A stretch of DNA of 64,000 nt from Neobacillus notoginsengisoli (GCF_003515685.1 NZ_QWEG01000001.1:372001-436000), one strand, 5' to 3'; positions 8,488-16,384 are shown, counted from the stretch's first letter. Numbers and translations are program-made. The notes: generated by a model not told the origin, from the sequence alone.

Positions 8488-8852
8488 CAATAGTAATTTA
8501 TAGGATGATAAAAGAAGGTGTGAGGTTATTTAACCCCTCACCTTACTTCAATTATATGAAAAATGGAATTGAATGTATGTTTCCGATACCCCAGGAGAAT
8601 CCATACATGTAATGCCTGGTGAAATGACTGCAGATGCAGTCATTAGGGCAATAACAGAGACCTTTCAGCAACAGAGGAGATGGTTTCTTCATTTATAAGT
8701 TGAACTCCTAAATCCGACAGTGACATAGGCAATTCAAGTAGACTGCCAATGCGGCCGAAGTAATTTATATGGGAAAAGATGTATAAGTTGTCATTACTTA
8801 ATATGAATTTTATTTCTTAAGGGGAGTTACTATACTTACAATTGGGTTTTCT
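8488..8852. other. Stretch without a supported gene
   Basis: Contains a hairpin aaggtg-gagg/cccctcacctt at 8517-8544, probably a terminator. No open frame has a ribosome-binding site. Confidence 0.5.
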
Positions 8853-9194
8853 TTATGGTCTTTCTCTTCTTGATTCATGTTGAGTTTTCCACTTATTTTG
8901 ATACTTATCATCATTTTTTCTGGGTAATTTCCCAAAGTAGTTAAATGTGCTCTTTAGATAGTATTCAAAGGGAAAGGCTACACCGGCTAAAAGATTATCA
9001 AAATAAACAAGCCTTTCTGCTATCCCATTTTCACTACGTCCATAAAAGAGAGGAACTGTACTGACTAGTTCCTTTGCAAATACCTTAGTTAGTCGCTTTG
9101 TTTCTTCTGGTGTCGCCCCCTCAATTCTTCTTCGATACTCCTCCATAACTTCCATGAAAACATTGTTTTGTTCAGTAGTGTACTTTACAGCCAT
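8853..9194 (-). CDS. Hypothetical protein
   Basis: A 113-residue, mostly helical, charged protein starting MAVKYTTEQNNVFMEVMEEY. The ATG at 9194 has an AGGAG site about 7 bases upstream; a GTG nine bases earlier would put that site inside the gene. Basic C-terminal end (NKWKTQHESRRERP). No signal peptide or membrane helix. I do not recognise a family. Confidence 0.6.
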   Translation of the reverse strand: MAVKYTTEQNNVFMEVMEEYRRRIEGATPEETKRLTKVFAKELVSTVPLFYGRSENGIAERLVYFDNLLAGVAFPFEYYLKSTFNYFGKLPRKNDDKYQNKWKTQHESRRERP

Positions 9195-9286
9195 GCGATC
9201 CACTCCTATAAATTTTATTGAAAATAAAATAAATTCCTTATCTTCTATCCCACTTCATAAAAGCTTATTTTAGAAAAGAGTTAAAT

Positions 9287-9403
9287 ATGTTTAATGTACC
9301 AATAGACCTGTTTAAAAAGCTGGTATTAATTAAAAAAGGTTACAAGGGAAAGTCCTGGGATCTTATGATAAATAACGCACAACAGCGTTATCCCGATTAT
9401 TAA
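9287..9403 (+). CDS. Possible very small protein or gene remnant
   Basis: A 38-codon frame beginning MFNVPIDLFKKLVLIKKGYK. The upstream AGAAAAGAG is a weak ribosome-binding site. It could be the start of a lost gene. Low support. Confidence 0.25.
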   Translation: MFNVPIDLFKKLVLIKKGYKGKSWDLMINNAQQRYPDY

Positions 9404-9598
9404 ATCCACACTAATTTCTACAAAAATAGGGAGGAGTTTGAAGGAGGAGGGTTTTAATTACAGCTTATTTCAGAGGAGAGTGTTTAAATTTGTACTATAA
9501 GCTAAGAAACTGCTAAAACTTTGATTTGTTTGATGTCTATAGGAGAGGTACACGAAATGAAACAACTTAATATAATATATTGAGAAATTCCACATATT

Positions 9599-9644
9599 AA
9601 AGACCCGAATTAGCATTTATATCATTGCTATACGGGTCTTTTTC
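9599..9644. terminator. Terminator hairpin
   Basis: The stem agacccg/cgggtct with a long, partly paired loop (tagca...tgcta) is followed by TTTTTCT on the plus strand. It can also end the leftward operon at 9678. Confidence 0.65.
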
Positions 9645-9677
9645 TAGAAGCGAATGCTCTGGCTTTATAAAAAAATA

Positions 9678-10277
9678 TTAGACTGATACTAGAGGAAGAT
9701 TTTCAAGTTTTTGAAAAATGTTAGTGCTGATATCTTCCGGTGAAGTAATTGCTAAGAGAGGAATATCCATTGACACTGCACATTGTATTCCCCAGTACCG
9801 GCCTCTGCCTTTTTCTAACGGTTTACTGGTCCATATTCCATTATCGTTTGAAATGTTGAAAAACTTCTTTACCCGAAATGGATCTGAAAAAACCCAATGA
9901 TCAGAAATCGCTGGAGTTTTTTGCCATTGAGAATAATCAAATTGATATCTAGTTAGAGAGATTGTAGGGTAATCTTCTTCCCCCTCAAGTTCCACCTCAA
10001 TACCATATATGAATCCATCTTTTAGATTTGGAAGGTGTTTTAGATTGGGGTCTTTTTCTACTTGATACAATTTAATGAAATTAGTAGTTAGCCAACCATC
10101 GTAATCTGAATCCGATTTCCATCTTAGAAATCTAGGGGTTATTGAGATAAATCCTTCCTTCTCACCGATTCTATCTAATTCTGAAAATAACAAGTTCAAA
10201 TTTTTATAGGTTTCTCTTAATACATTAACTGCGTTGGAGATATTTTGTCCGTTACTAGTTGGAATAGTTGTAGACAT
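9678..10277 (-). CDS. Unknown partner protein of the PD-(D/E)XK nuclease
   Basis: A 199-residue soluble protein, second gene of a leftward pair. The ATG at 10277 follows AAGGAGG and lies inside the end of the upstream nuclease gene, so the two are translated together (23-base overlap). The start reads MSTTIPTSNGQNISNAVNVL. Aromatic and acidic patches are seen (FLRWKSDSDYDGWLTTNFIK), with WGIQCAVSMD near the C-terminal end. No catalytic motif is recognised. Likely a specificity, sensor or inhibitor partner of the nuclease, but this is only from context. Confidence 0.6.
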   Translation of the reverse strand: MSTTIPTSNGQNISNAVNVLRETYKNLNLLFSELDRIGEKEGFISITPRFLRWKSDSDYDGWLTTNFIKLYQVEKDPNLKHLPNLKDGFIYGIEVELEGEEDYPTISLTRYQFDYSQWQKTPAISDHWVFSDPFRVKKFFNISNDNGIWTSKPLEKGRGRYWGIQCAVSMDIPLLAITSPEDISTNIFQKLENLPLVSV

Positions 10278-11046
10278 ATTTCTCATCCTCCTTAATAAAT
10301 TTGCTTGGCCAATTAAAAGCAGTCTGGTTAATAAAATACTCACCATTAAAAGAATAGGCTTCTTTAGTTACAAGTTGCAGAAATACAGGTGAGTTAAATC
10401 CATTAAATTGCATTAACCCTTTTATTTTTAATAGAGCTCGTAAATCCTTTATTATGCGCTGCGGTCCTATTTCTATATTACTGATATCTAGGGTCAATAA
10501 CGATTCATGGATATCTTGCCAACTAATAAATCCTATTTCAACCGTAGGGGCAATAATGGGGCGTTCTAAAACCTTCTTCTTAACTTGGTTCATCATATCG
10601 TATGGAGCAAGAAACAATAAGTAAGACTTCCTGCCTTTTGAAAGTCTCTCAATCATTCTTGAATAACGAGCTAACTGATGTACACTTTCTCTGTAATCAA
10701 TAGCAATTTCTTCAGAGTGATCTTCGGATGAAATTCCGCTTAGATATTTTACTTCGATACCTATAATCATTTTTTCAGTAGTGATTAATAAATCGATTTC
10801 TCCTTCGTCATCGCGATACCAAAACTCTATTTGAGTTGCGAATCCTTTTTCTTTCTCAATAAACTTCATCCATTTTTGTTCAGCTTGCTTATGAGTAAAA
10901 TCTGTCGTTGTTAAAACTTGCTTTAAACCCAATTCAAAAGGCAAATAACGAATGGTTCCAAAAAAATCTCCAGTGAGCTTATCTTCAAGCCTTTCCGACA
11001 AATTACTCCCACTCTTTGAGATTTTACTATATATTTCGGCCAACAA
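10255..11046 (-). CDS. PD-(D/E)XK nuclease-superfamily protein
   Basis: A 263-residue protein. The segment GEIDLLITTEKMIIGIEVKY (about residues 81-100) is a PD-(D/E)XK core: Asp in the first strand, then E-V-K in the second, with Glu from an earlier helix. It begins at TTG 11046 after AAAGGGGTG. The C-terminal third (about 200-263) has no clear fold, with AFNWPSKFIKEDEKYV at the end. Family members cut DNA in restriction, repair and phage defence. The overlapping second gene suggests a two-part system. Host genes nearby are unrelated. Confidence 0.72.
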   Translation of the reverse strand: MLAEIYSKISKSGSNLSERLEDKLTGDFFGTIRYLPFELGLKQVLTTTDFTHKQAEQKWMKFIEKEKGFATQIEFWYRDDEGEIDLLITTEKMIIGIEVKYLSGISSEDHSEEIAIDYRESVHQLARYSRMIERLSKGRKSYLLFLAPYDMMNQVKKKVLERPIIAPTVEIGFISWQDIHESLLTLDISNIEIGPQRIIKDLRALLKIKGLMQFNGFNSPVFLQLVTKEAYSFNGEYFINQTAFNWPSKFIKEDEKYVYNYSN

Positions 11047-11120
11047 TTTATCACCCCTTTTCTAATATTCAGTTTATAATACAAGTAAAGGAAAATATAC
11101 CCTTTTTTAGGAAGATAGAC

Positions 11121-11415
11121 AATTTGGAGGTGACTTTATTGAATAGAGACAAACTGGCATAAGCATTAAAAGCAATTGGTAAAAAATCAATTGTTGTATG
11201 ATGATGTTTACGGCTATAACAACTTTCCAAAGGAAACAAGATCGAGAGATTAACAGGAAAGTATTCTTCTCATTGTGCAACTAGGAAGGTTTCTTTTGCT
11301 AAAGAAATTTTTGAAAATCGTAAACAAAAAGACGCTTTAAAGCTAAATATTGACTCACCTCGAAACTCATCAGAAAAAAGACATGCCAATCAGCTAATAG
11401 GTTTGGAGGGATGAA
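11121..11415 (+). pseudogene. Decayed small gene, unknown
   Basis: A GGAGGTG site at 11127 precedes a TTG (LNRDKLA), followed at once by a stop and more stops. Later codons read like protein in shifting frames (for example SFAKEIFENRKQKDALKL). It looks like a lost coding sequence; family not recognised. Confidence 0.35.
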
Positions 11416-11418
11416 TAT

Positions 11419-11733
11419 ATGAATACTTTAGAAACATTATATTATAAAAAGAAATTCGGCTATCAGGGTTCTGTTAAAGAAGGAGTTATATTGTTTTTTG
11501 GTAAGAATCAATCAGTAAAATTAGAAAAAGAAGATTTGAAGGTTCTGCTTAATACATTTAGTGGGAAGACCGTACCAATAGGAGCATCCAGAACCAATCC
11601 TCCTATTGGGTCACTAGGAGATTGGTTAATGAAAAATATAACCAAAGTAGCAATTGCCTCTTACCTGGCTCCAGTTTTAATAACAGAAGGATATGCTCAA
11701 AAAATTGATAATTTTTCAATCAAATTTAATTAG
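11419..11733 (+). CDS. Hypothetical protein
   Basis: A 104-residue protein starting MNTLETLYYKKKFGYQGSVK, with GGAGGG nine bases before the ATG. The first half is a compact mixed region (KEGVILFFGKNQSVKLEKED); the middle has IGASRTNPPIGSLGDWLM and the end a hydrophobic stretch (VAIASYLAPVLITEGYA) that may be a short membrane segment. I do not recognise it. It is followed by two more small genes on the same strand. Confidence 0.5.
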   Translation: MNTLETLYYKKKFGYQGSVKEGVILFFGKNQSVKLEKEDLKVLLNTFSGKTVPIGASRTNPPIGSLGDWLMKNITKVAIASYLAPVLITEGYAQKIDNFSIKFN

Positions 11734-11839
11734 AAAAGATAAGGTAGCGTACTTCTTGTCAAAAAAGATGTGTCTATCGGTAGCTGTAAAATGAAAGAAA
11801 GAGTTTCAACTTATCTACTAATAATAAGGGGAGAATCTT

Positions 11840-12016
11840 ATCGATTTAATTCCTGCTGATAAATTGAAAAGAGTTTATAGAGTTGACGCGCACTTTTATA
11901 AAACTAAAGTTGATGATACCGAATATTTGATGCGCAGCGAGGCAAGAATTTTACGAAAAGGTAAAAAAGTCAAATATACGAATGAGATAATACTGTTTAA
12001 TGTTGTAGTCAGGTAG
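11840..12016 (+). CDS. Possible small protein with a non-standard ATC start
   Basis: An open frame of 58 codons (IDLIPADKLKRVYRVDAHFY, then YLMRSEARILRKGKKVKY) with AGGGGAG seven bases upstream of an ATC codon where a start would be expected. No ATG, GTG or TTG is well placed. It is either a rare ATC start or a gene whose ATG was lost. Family not recognised. Confidence 0.3.
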   Translation: MDLIPADKLKRVYRVDAHFYKTKVDDTEYLMRSEARILRKGKKVKYTNEIILFNVVVR

Positions 12017-12116
12017 AGGATGTTCGGAACTAAAATTAGCATGATTTCATCTATGCTAATTGAGAAGAGTAGAATTATCTTATTAGTTCACATTTTGAAA
12101 AAGGAAAGGTGAATAT

Positions 12117-12338
12117 ATGGGAATTAATATTTTTGATAGAATGGTTCTGAAAATATTGGAATATTCCATAAGTAGAGAGAAGAACCCTCTGGTGGATAAA
12201 GACTTATTCTTAAGAGTAACTAGAATGGCGATGGAGCCGATGGGTGAACCAAAGGTGCCGCTTTATAGAACAAGGCACGACAAAAAGAATGCATTTAAAG
12301 TGATTAATGGTGGTTTGAATGAAAAAAGAAACGATTAA
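12117..12338 (+). CDS. Hypothetical small protein, co-translated with the receiver-domain gene
   Basis: A 73-residue basic protein starting MGINIFDRMVLKILEYSISR, with a GGAAAGG site upstream. It overlaps the next gene by 20 bases, so the two are very probably expressed together. No recognised domain. Its partner is a cyclic-phosphate-processing receiver-domain protein, so an RNA or phage-related job is conceivable but unproven. Confidence 0.5.
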   Translation: MGINIFDRMVLKILEYSISREKNPLVDKDLFLRVTRMAMEPMGEPKVPLYRTRHDKKNAFKVINGGLNEKRND

Positions 12339-12684
12339 TCTATATGTTGATGATTTAAGAGATTGTCCACATGGATTTATAGTGGCGCGGAATATGGATG
12401 AAGCGATCCATTACATTGAGAATAGTAGGGTTCATATCCTTTCACTTGATCACGACTTAGGGGAAGATGAAAAAGGAAATCTATTACCTACTGGTTATGA
12501 CTTAGTGAAAAATTTTTGTGAAAAGGGATTGCGGGCCAATAAGATATATCTACATACCGATAATGGCGTTGGCCGGGATAACATGTATCATACCCTTAAG
12601 GCTGCTCAAAGAAGAGGGTTTATCGATCAAGATATAGAAATCTACCACTACTCCATCACCCCAAATAGATACTCTGGAAATTAG
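12319..12684 (+). CDS. Cyclic-phosphate-processing receiver-domain protein (cREC)
   Basis: A 121-residue single-domain protein. NLYVDDLRDCPHGFIVAR at the N-terminus, LSLDHDLGEDEKG at about 41-53, TGYDLVK, and IYLHTDNGVGRDNMY at about 76-90 are the set of conserved acidic, His and Asn residues of the receiver-like domain predicted to process cyclic phosphates on RNA ends or nucleotides. Such proteins are common in phages and conflict loci. It is not a classic response regulator: the phospho-acceptor lysine region differs. It overlaps the gene before it and precedes the phage replication block. Confidence 0.75.
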   Translation: MKKETINLYVDDLRDCPHGFIVARNMDEAIHYIENSRVHILSLDHDLGEDEKGNLLPTGYDLVKNFCEKGLRANKIYLHTDNGVGRDNMYHTLKAAQRRGFIDQDIEIYHYSITPNRYSGN

Positions 12685-12766
12685 ATGATGACAAATACCT
12701 GTGTGATCTGATTTAATTGCTCTTAACCACATTCCCTTGATTAGATAATATTGTCGACCTGCAAAC

Positions 12767-13034
12767 TCCAATTTGAACCAAACGGCATATCATTCTACAA
12801 CATTGAGTCGATCCATATTGGCCCGCTGTACCATAGAGTACTTCATAGATTACTATATAACTTTTATATACATGACCCGGTTGCTAGTCAGCTGGGTCTT
12901 TTTTTGTTCTGACAAAAATTGCTCACATTTTGCCATGTCCTTTTTAGCGTCCAATCCATATGTAAAGGGTGAAAGGGTGAGTGATAAAAACTGGGATGAA
13001 GCATGGACAACCAAAATGAAACGGAGGTTTTAAT
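12767..13034 (+). repeat. Replication-leader repeat, copy 3 (in front of the intact initiator gene)
   Basis: The third copy of the leader unit, holding GTACCATAGAGTACTTC, a terminator (about 12874-12905: gacccgg...gctgggtc and seven T), and GTAAAGGGTGAAAGGGTG. Here it ends with GGAGG and the ATG of a full-length gene, so it is the parent arrangement. Confidence 0.85.
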
Positions 13035-13727
13035 ATGAGCAATTTGTTGATCAAGGAGCGGCCGATGATGGTGATTCCGTCCCTGGCGAAGAAGATTGGG
13101 TTGAATGAAGCGATTGTGCTGCAGCAAATTCATTATTGGCTGACGAAGGAACTGCACATGATTGAGGGGCGCAGCTGGGTTTACAACACATACAGGGAGT
13201 GGCACGATCAGCTTCCATTCTGGTCGGAAAGTACGATTAAGCGTGTATTTAAGACGCTTGAGGATTTGGGTTATGTCATTTCTGGGAATTTCAACAGGTC
13301 AAAAATGGACCAGACGAAGTGGTATACGATCGATTACGAAAAATTAAAGGAGCTCGAAGAAGAAGATGAGGGTTCCTTCACTGAAACCCAAGCTGGGCTT
13401 GATGTGCGGACGGAACAACAAGTGGTGGAGGAAATACCGATTGCTGAAATCGTCGAGTACCTGAATAAAAAAACTTATTCAACATATAAGCATGGCACAG
13501 GCAAGACACGGACGCTGATAGCGGCACGGTGGAAAGAAGGATTCATGTTGGCTGATTTCAAAAAAGTCATCGATAAAAAGTCGGATGAATGGCTCGAGCA
13601 TCCAAAATGGAGCCGGTATCTGCGCCCTGAGACGCTTTTCGGGCCGAAGTTTGAATCTTACTTGAACCAGAAAACCGCCAGATCAAGGCTTCGTGAGGAG
13701 GATTTCTATTTTGATGACGAAGCGTGA
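13035..13727 (+). CDS. Phage replication initiator / replisome organiser (conserved phage C-terminal domain)
   Basis: A 230-residue protein. The N-terminal ~110 residues resemble the winged-helix part of phage replication proteins (VIPSLAKKIGLNEAIVLQQI, then LPFWSESTIKRVFKTLEDLG). The C-terminal part, IAEIVEYLNKKTYSTYK through FKKVIDKKSDEWL and YLRPETLFGPKFESYLNQ, is the conserved phage C-terminal domain (TIGR02220 type). It should bind the phage origin and recruit the helicase loader. GGAGG lies 9 bases before the ATG. It is followed, overlapping, by loader and helicase genes, an order like SPP1 genes 38-39-40. GC content is well above that of the genes to its left. Confidence 0.85.
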   Translation: MSNLLIKERPMMVIPSLAKKIGLNEAIVLQQIHYWLTKELHMIEGRSWVYNTYREWHDQLPFWSESTIKRVFKTLEDLGYVISGNFNRSKMDQTKWYTIDYEKLKELEEEDEGSFTETQAGLDVRTEQQVVEEIPIAEIVEYLNKKTYSTYKHGTGKTRTLIAARWKEGFMLADFKKVIDKKSDEWLEHPKWSRYLRPETLFGPKFESYLNQKTARSRLREEDFYFDDEA

Positions 13728-14052
13728 GATATACACGATTTTAAAGATGACCGCGAGCTACTATGACCAGTTCGTTATTGATCAGGAAAAAGTGGACAAT
13801 TGGCACAAGGTTTTAAAAGAGTCCACATTTGAGCAATGTGAGCAGCGTCTCATGTACTATGCAGCCGCTTCTCCTTATCCGCCAAAGCTATGTGATTTTG
13901 CCAATAAACCTGCCGGTGCGGGGAGGGCGATTCCAAATTGCCAGGAAACGCTTGAGGTTCTTTGGCAAACGGACAAGCAAGCCAGCAATGAGGTTGCAAA
14001 GTTCCATATGGAAAAAATCAGGAAGATTCTCGGGATAGAAAGAGGGAGTTAA
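13714..14052 (+). CDS. Replicative helicase loader (G39P-like)
   Basis: A 112-residue protein starting MTKREIYTILKMTASYYDQF at ATG 13714, 14 bases inside the end of the initiator gene; GAGGAGG is the ribosome-binding site. The segment CEQRLMYYAAASPYPPKLCD and its helical build match the family of loader/inhibitor proteins of phage SPP1 helicase G40P. It should hold the hexameric helicase and hand it to the initiator-bound origin. An upstream in-frame start at 13693 is possible but covers the Shine-Dalgarno site. Confidence 0.82.
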   Translation: MTKREIYTILKMTASYYDQFVIDQEKVDNWHKVLKESTFEQCEQRLMYYAAASPYPPKLCDFANKPAGAGRAIPNCQETLEVLWQTDKQASNEVAKFHMEKIRKILGIERGS

Positions 14053-14054
14053 CA

Positions 14055-15386
14055 ATGGGCGTGGCTTTACAAAACTTGCATGCTTACGATGGAAGGCTTT
14101 TTAATCAGGAGGCGGAGGAGGCATTTGTAGGCGCGTTTTTCCTGGACGGAGCATTGATGCAAGAATGCTCCGTCCAGCCGGAACAGCTGTACAACTATCG
14201 GCTGAGGAGACTTTTCGCAGTCCTTCAGCGCCTCCATGAAAAGGGCAAGCCGATTGGCATCATTTCGGTCGCGGAGGAAGCGGGCATCAAGGAACTTGAG
14301 AGCCTTGGCGGCATCAGCTATATCACCGATATCGCGGTCAGTGTTCCGACGACAGCGAACTTCCATTTCTATCAAAATACAGTCAAGGCCTACAACCAAA
14401 AGAGAAGGACCATTGAGATTACCGGGAAAATCAGGGACAAGGCCCTTGAGGAGGATATCCAGGATGTCCTTAGTGACGGCATCAACCAACTCAGGCAGAT
14501 TGAGGATATGCACGGGGACGAGGATGCCGGGGAAATCCAGGCGGGGCTCGTTGACTTGTACATTGACTGCGGGAAGGATTTAGGCGAAATCACCGGGATT
14601 CCTTCCGGGTTCCAGAGGCTGGACAAGCTGACCGGTGGTTTTCAGGAATCCGACCTCGTCGTAATTGGGGCGCGCCAGAGCATGGGAAAGACTGCCTTTG
14701 CTCTGAACATCGCACTGAACGCGGGCAAGCAGGACGTAACCGCTGTTTTTTCACACGAGATGTCCAAAAAGCAGCTTTTGAAGCGGGCGGCCAGTTGTAT
14801 AGGGAGCATCAGCAGTGTGAAGATGAGGAATCCGAAACGCTATTTTGATGACGAGGATTGGGATAATTTCAGTTATGCGATGGGTACCTTGTGCAAACGC
14901 AACATAAGGATTTTCGACAATGCCGGAATGGATATCAGCTATATCTGGTCAAAGGTCCGGCAACTGAGGAAGGAAATTGGGGAGGAAAAAAGGCTGCTGG
15001 TCGTCGTTGATTATCTACAGCTGATCGCCGGGAGCCCTAAGCACCAGCAAAACCGCCAGGCGGAAATCAGCGAAATCAGCCGGCTGCTCAAGCAAATGGC
15101 CAGGGAAACAAACGCCGTCGTCATCGCCCTGTCCCAGCTCAGCCGCGGTGTTGAAAGCCGGCAGGATAAACGCCCGATGCTGTCAGATTTGCGCGAGAGC
15201 GGGCAGATTGAACAGGATGCAGACGTCATTGCGTTCTTGTACCGGGAGGAGTACTACGGGAAGAAACAGGAGGAAGCAACCAGCCTGGGCGGCCAAATCA
15301 TAGAGGTGATCGTCGCCAAGCAGCGGAACGGTCCGATCGGGACAGTGGAATTGGGGTTCTTGATGGAGGTGGGGAGGTTTGGATGA
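14055..15386 (+). CDS. dnaB: DnaB-type replicative DNA helicase, phage class (G40P-like)
   Basis: A 443-residue hexameric helicase. The N-terminal domain (to about 150) starts with HAYDGRLFNQEAEEAFVGAF; the RecA-like core has Walker A GARQSMGKTAF (about residues 203-213), the Walker B strand LLVVVDYLQLIAG (about 314-326), SQLSRGVE and the LRESGQIEQDADV motif with the arginine-finger region. It unwinds the replication fork after loading by the G39P-like protein two bases upstream. The length is close to SPP1 G40P (442). Codon use is GC-rich, unlike the low-GC genes on its left. Confidence 0.92.
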   Translation: MGVALQNLHAYDGRLFNQEAEEAFVGAFFLDGALMQECSVQPEQLYNYRLRRLFAVLQRLHEKGKPIGIISVAEEAGIKELESLGGISYITDIAVSVPTTANFHFYQNTVKAYNQKRRTIEITGKIRDKALEEDIQDVLSDGINQLRQIEDMHGDEDAGEIQAGLVDLYIDCGKDLGEITGIPSGFQRLDKLTGGFQESDLVVIGARQSMGKTAFALNIALNAGKQDVTAVFSHEMSKKQLLKRAASCIGSISSVKMRNPKRYFDDEDWDNFSYAMGTLCKRNIRIFDNAGMDISYIWSKVRQLRKEIGEEKRLLVVVDYLQLIAGSPKHQQNRQAEISEISRLLKQMARETNAVVIALSQLSRGVESRQDKRPMLSDLRESGQIEQDADVIAFLYREEYYGKKQEEATSLGGQIIEVIVAKQRNGPIGTVELGFLMEVGRFG

Positions 15387-15410
15387 TGGAGCAGGAAGAG
15401 CTTTTCATGG

Positions 15411-15437
15411 CAAAAGCCAGCCGGCAACCCGGCTGGC
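15411..15437 (-). terminator. Terminator for the FrnE-like gene
   Basis: The stem gccagccgg/cccggctggc is followed on the minus strand by TTTTGCC. It lies 25 bases past the leftward stop codon. Confidence 0.75.
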
Positions 15438-15461
15438 GTCCACGTCAATCGTTAGTATTCA

Positions 15462-16091
15462 TCAATCCCGCAAGCTTCCGCCAGCAGCAGGCGGCTCCTT
15501 ATCAAGCTCGCGCTCAATATAACGTTCCAGCATTTCCTTCGTATTCAGTCCCGCAACCCGTTGATCCCCAATGAAAAACGTTGGGACAGCCGTAATCCTG
15601 GCTTCCTCATATGCGTGGCGAAGGGCTTCCTTATGTGCCTGCTCATACTTAAGAGTTTCAAGCGCCTCACGGAAAGCATCCCGGTCCAGCCCAACACTTC
15701 CGGCAATCTCCGTCAGCACATCAATGTCACCAATGTCACGCCCTTCTGAAAAGAAAGCAGCCAGGACGGCCTCGGTATATTCGTTGCCTTTCCCATTCTC
15801 CTTGGCAAAAAAAGTTCCTTCATGGGCCAAGTGCGTATGCGGCTGCGGATCAACATCCGGCAGTACGATCTTTACGTTGAAACGCTCAGCCATCGGCCAT
15901 ACCGAATTATGCCAGGCATTCTGTATATAATCACCCTTTGGCGACAGCGTCTCATGGGGAAACGGCCGCAGCTCAAACGGCATCCATTTCAGCTCAACAT
16001 TTTTTCCTTTAATCGCTTCTCGTAGCGGAGCCTCCGCTATATAACAAAACGGTCAAACAAAATCTGAATACACACGAATTTTCAATGTCAT
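15462..16091 (-). pseudogene. DsbA/FrnE-family thiol-disulfide oxidoreductase with TGA at the first CxxC cysteine
   Basis: From ATG 16091 (AGGAGG site upstream) the frame reads MTLKIRVYSDFV, then TGA (16053-16055), then PFCYIAEAPLREAIKGK and on through KWMPFELRPFP and VPTFFIGDQRVAG to the stop. The family motif is SDFxCPFC, so the TGA falls exactly on the first active-site cysteine. The remaining 209-codon frame is intact. The usual reading is a nonsense change or sequencing error. The other is selenocysteine, because a 7-bp hairpin with a G-starting loop lies 13 bases beyond the TGA. Without the first codons only a 173-codon frame from 15983 would be translated. A CRISPR spacer nearby matches this gene. 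Confidence 0.82.
16023..16039 (-). other. Hairpin downstream of the in-frame TGA (bSECIS-like)
   Basis: In the mRNA sense: UAGCGGA-GGC-UCCGCUA, a perfect 7-bp stem with a loop starting in G, 13 bases after UGA, loop about 20 bases after it. This fits the general shape of bacterial selenocysteine insertion elements, but short hairpins are common by chance. Confidence 0.35.
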
Positions 16092-16273
16092 CGAACAATC
16101 CTCCTTCTAGTAGCAATTACCTCATAGTCTAAAGGGGAGGGGAGAGATTATCCAAATTTCTGCTTAAAGAAAGAAAAGAGCTGTTCAATAAAAAACTTGT
16201 TAAAAATCCCTTGACTTAAAGTTGTTTTCGTACTATAGTTATACATGTCCTCACCAAGAGGAAAACTTAATAC

Positions 16274-16345
16274 GACTCGTTAGCTCAGCGGGAGAGCACT
16301 TGCTTGACAGGCAAGGGGTCACTGGTTCAAATCCAGTACGAGTCA
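16274..16345 (+). tRNA. trnV: tRNA-Val (anticodon GAC)
   Basis: A full cloverleaf: acceptor gactcgt/acgagtc with discriminator A, D-arm tagctcagcgggagagca, anticodon stem cttgc/gcaag around TTGACAG, T-arm with GGTTCAAATCC. The CCA end is not encoded. A terminator follows. It sits between the FrnE-like gene and the CRISPR locus, a typical edge for accessory DNA. Confidence 0.93.
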
Positions 16346-16352
16346 TACCAAT

Positions 16353-16384
16353 CCTAACATCAAAATGATGTTAGGGTTTTTTAT
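16353..16384 (+). terminator. Terminator after tRNA-Val
   Basis: The stem cctaacatc/gatgttagg is followed by GTTTTTTATTTT. Confidence 0.85.

Noticed and set aside
14236-14626. Long frames on both strands inside the helicase gene
   Set aside because: GC-rich codon use opens extra frames; the DnaB frame explains the region.
13035-15386. Calling a whole prophage here
   Set aside because: No structural, lysis or integrase genes are seen in the window; only the replication block is supported.
15383-15574. 63-codon plus-strand frame after the helicase
   Set aside because: It runs through the terminator and the minus-strand FrnE gene; no homology or strong start.
16053-16055. Firm call of a selenoprotein
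   Set aside because: No Sec machinery can be seen in the window; the TGA and hairpin are suggestive only, so the gene is listed as broken by default.
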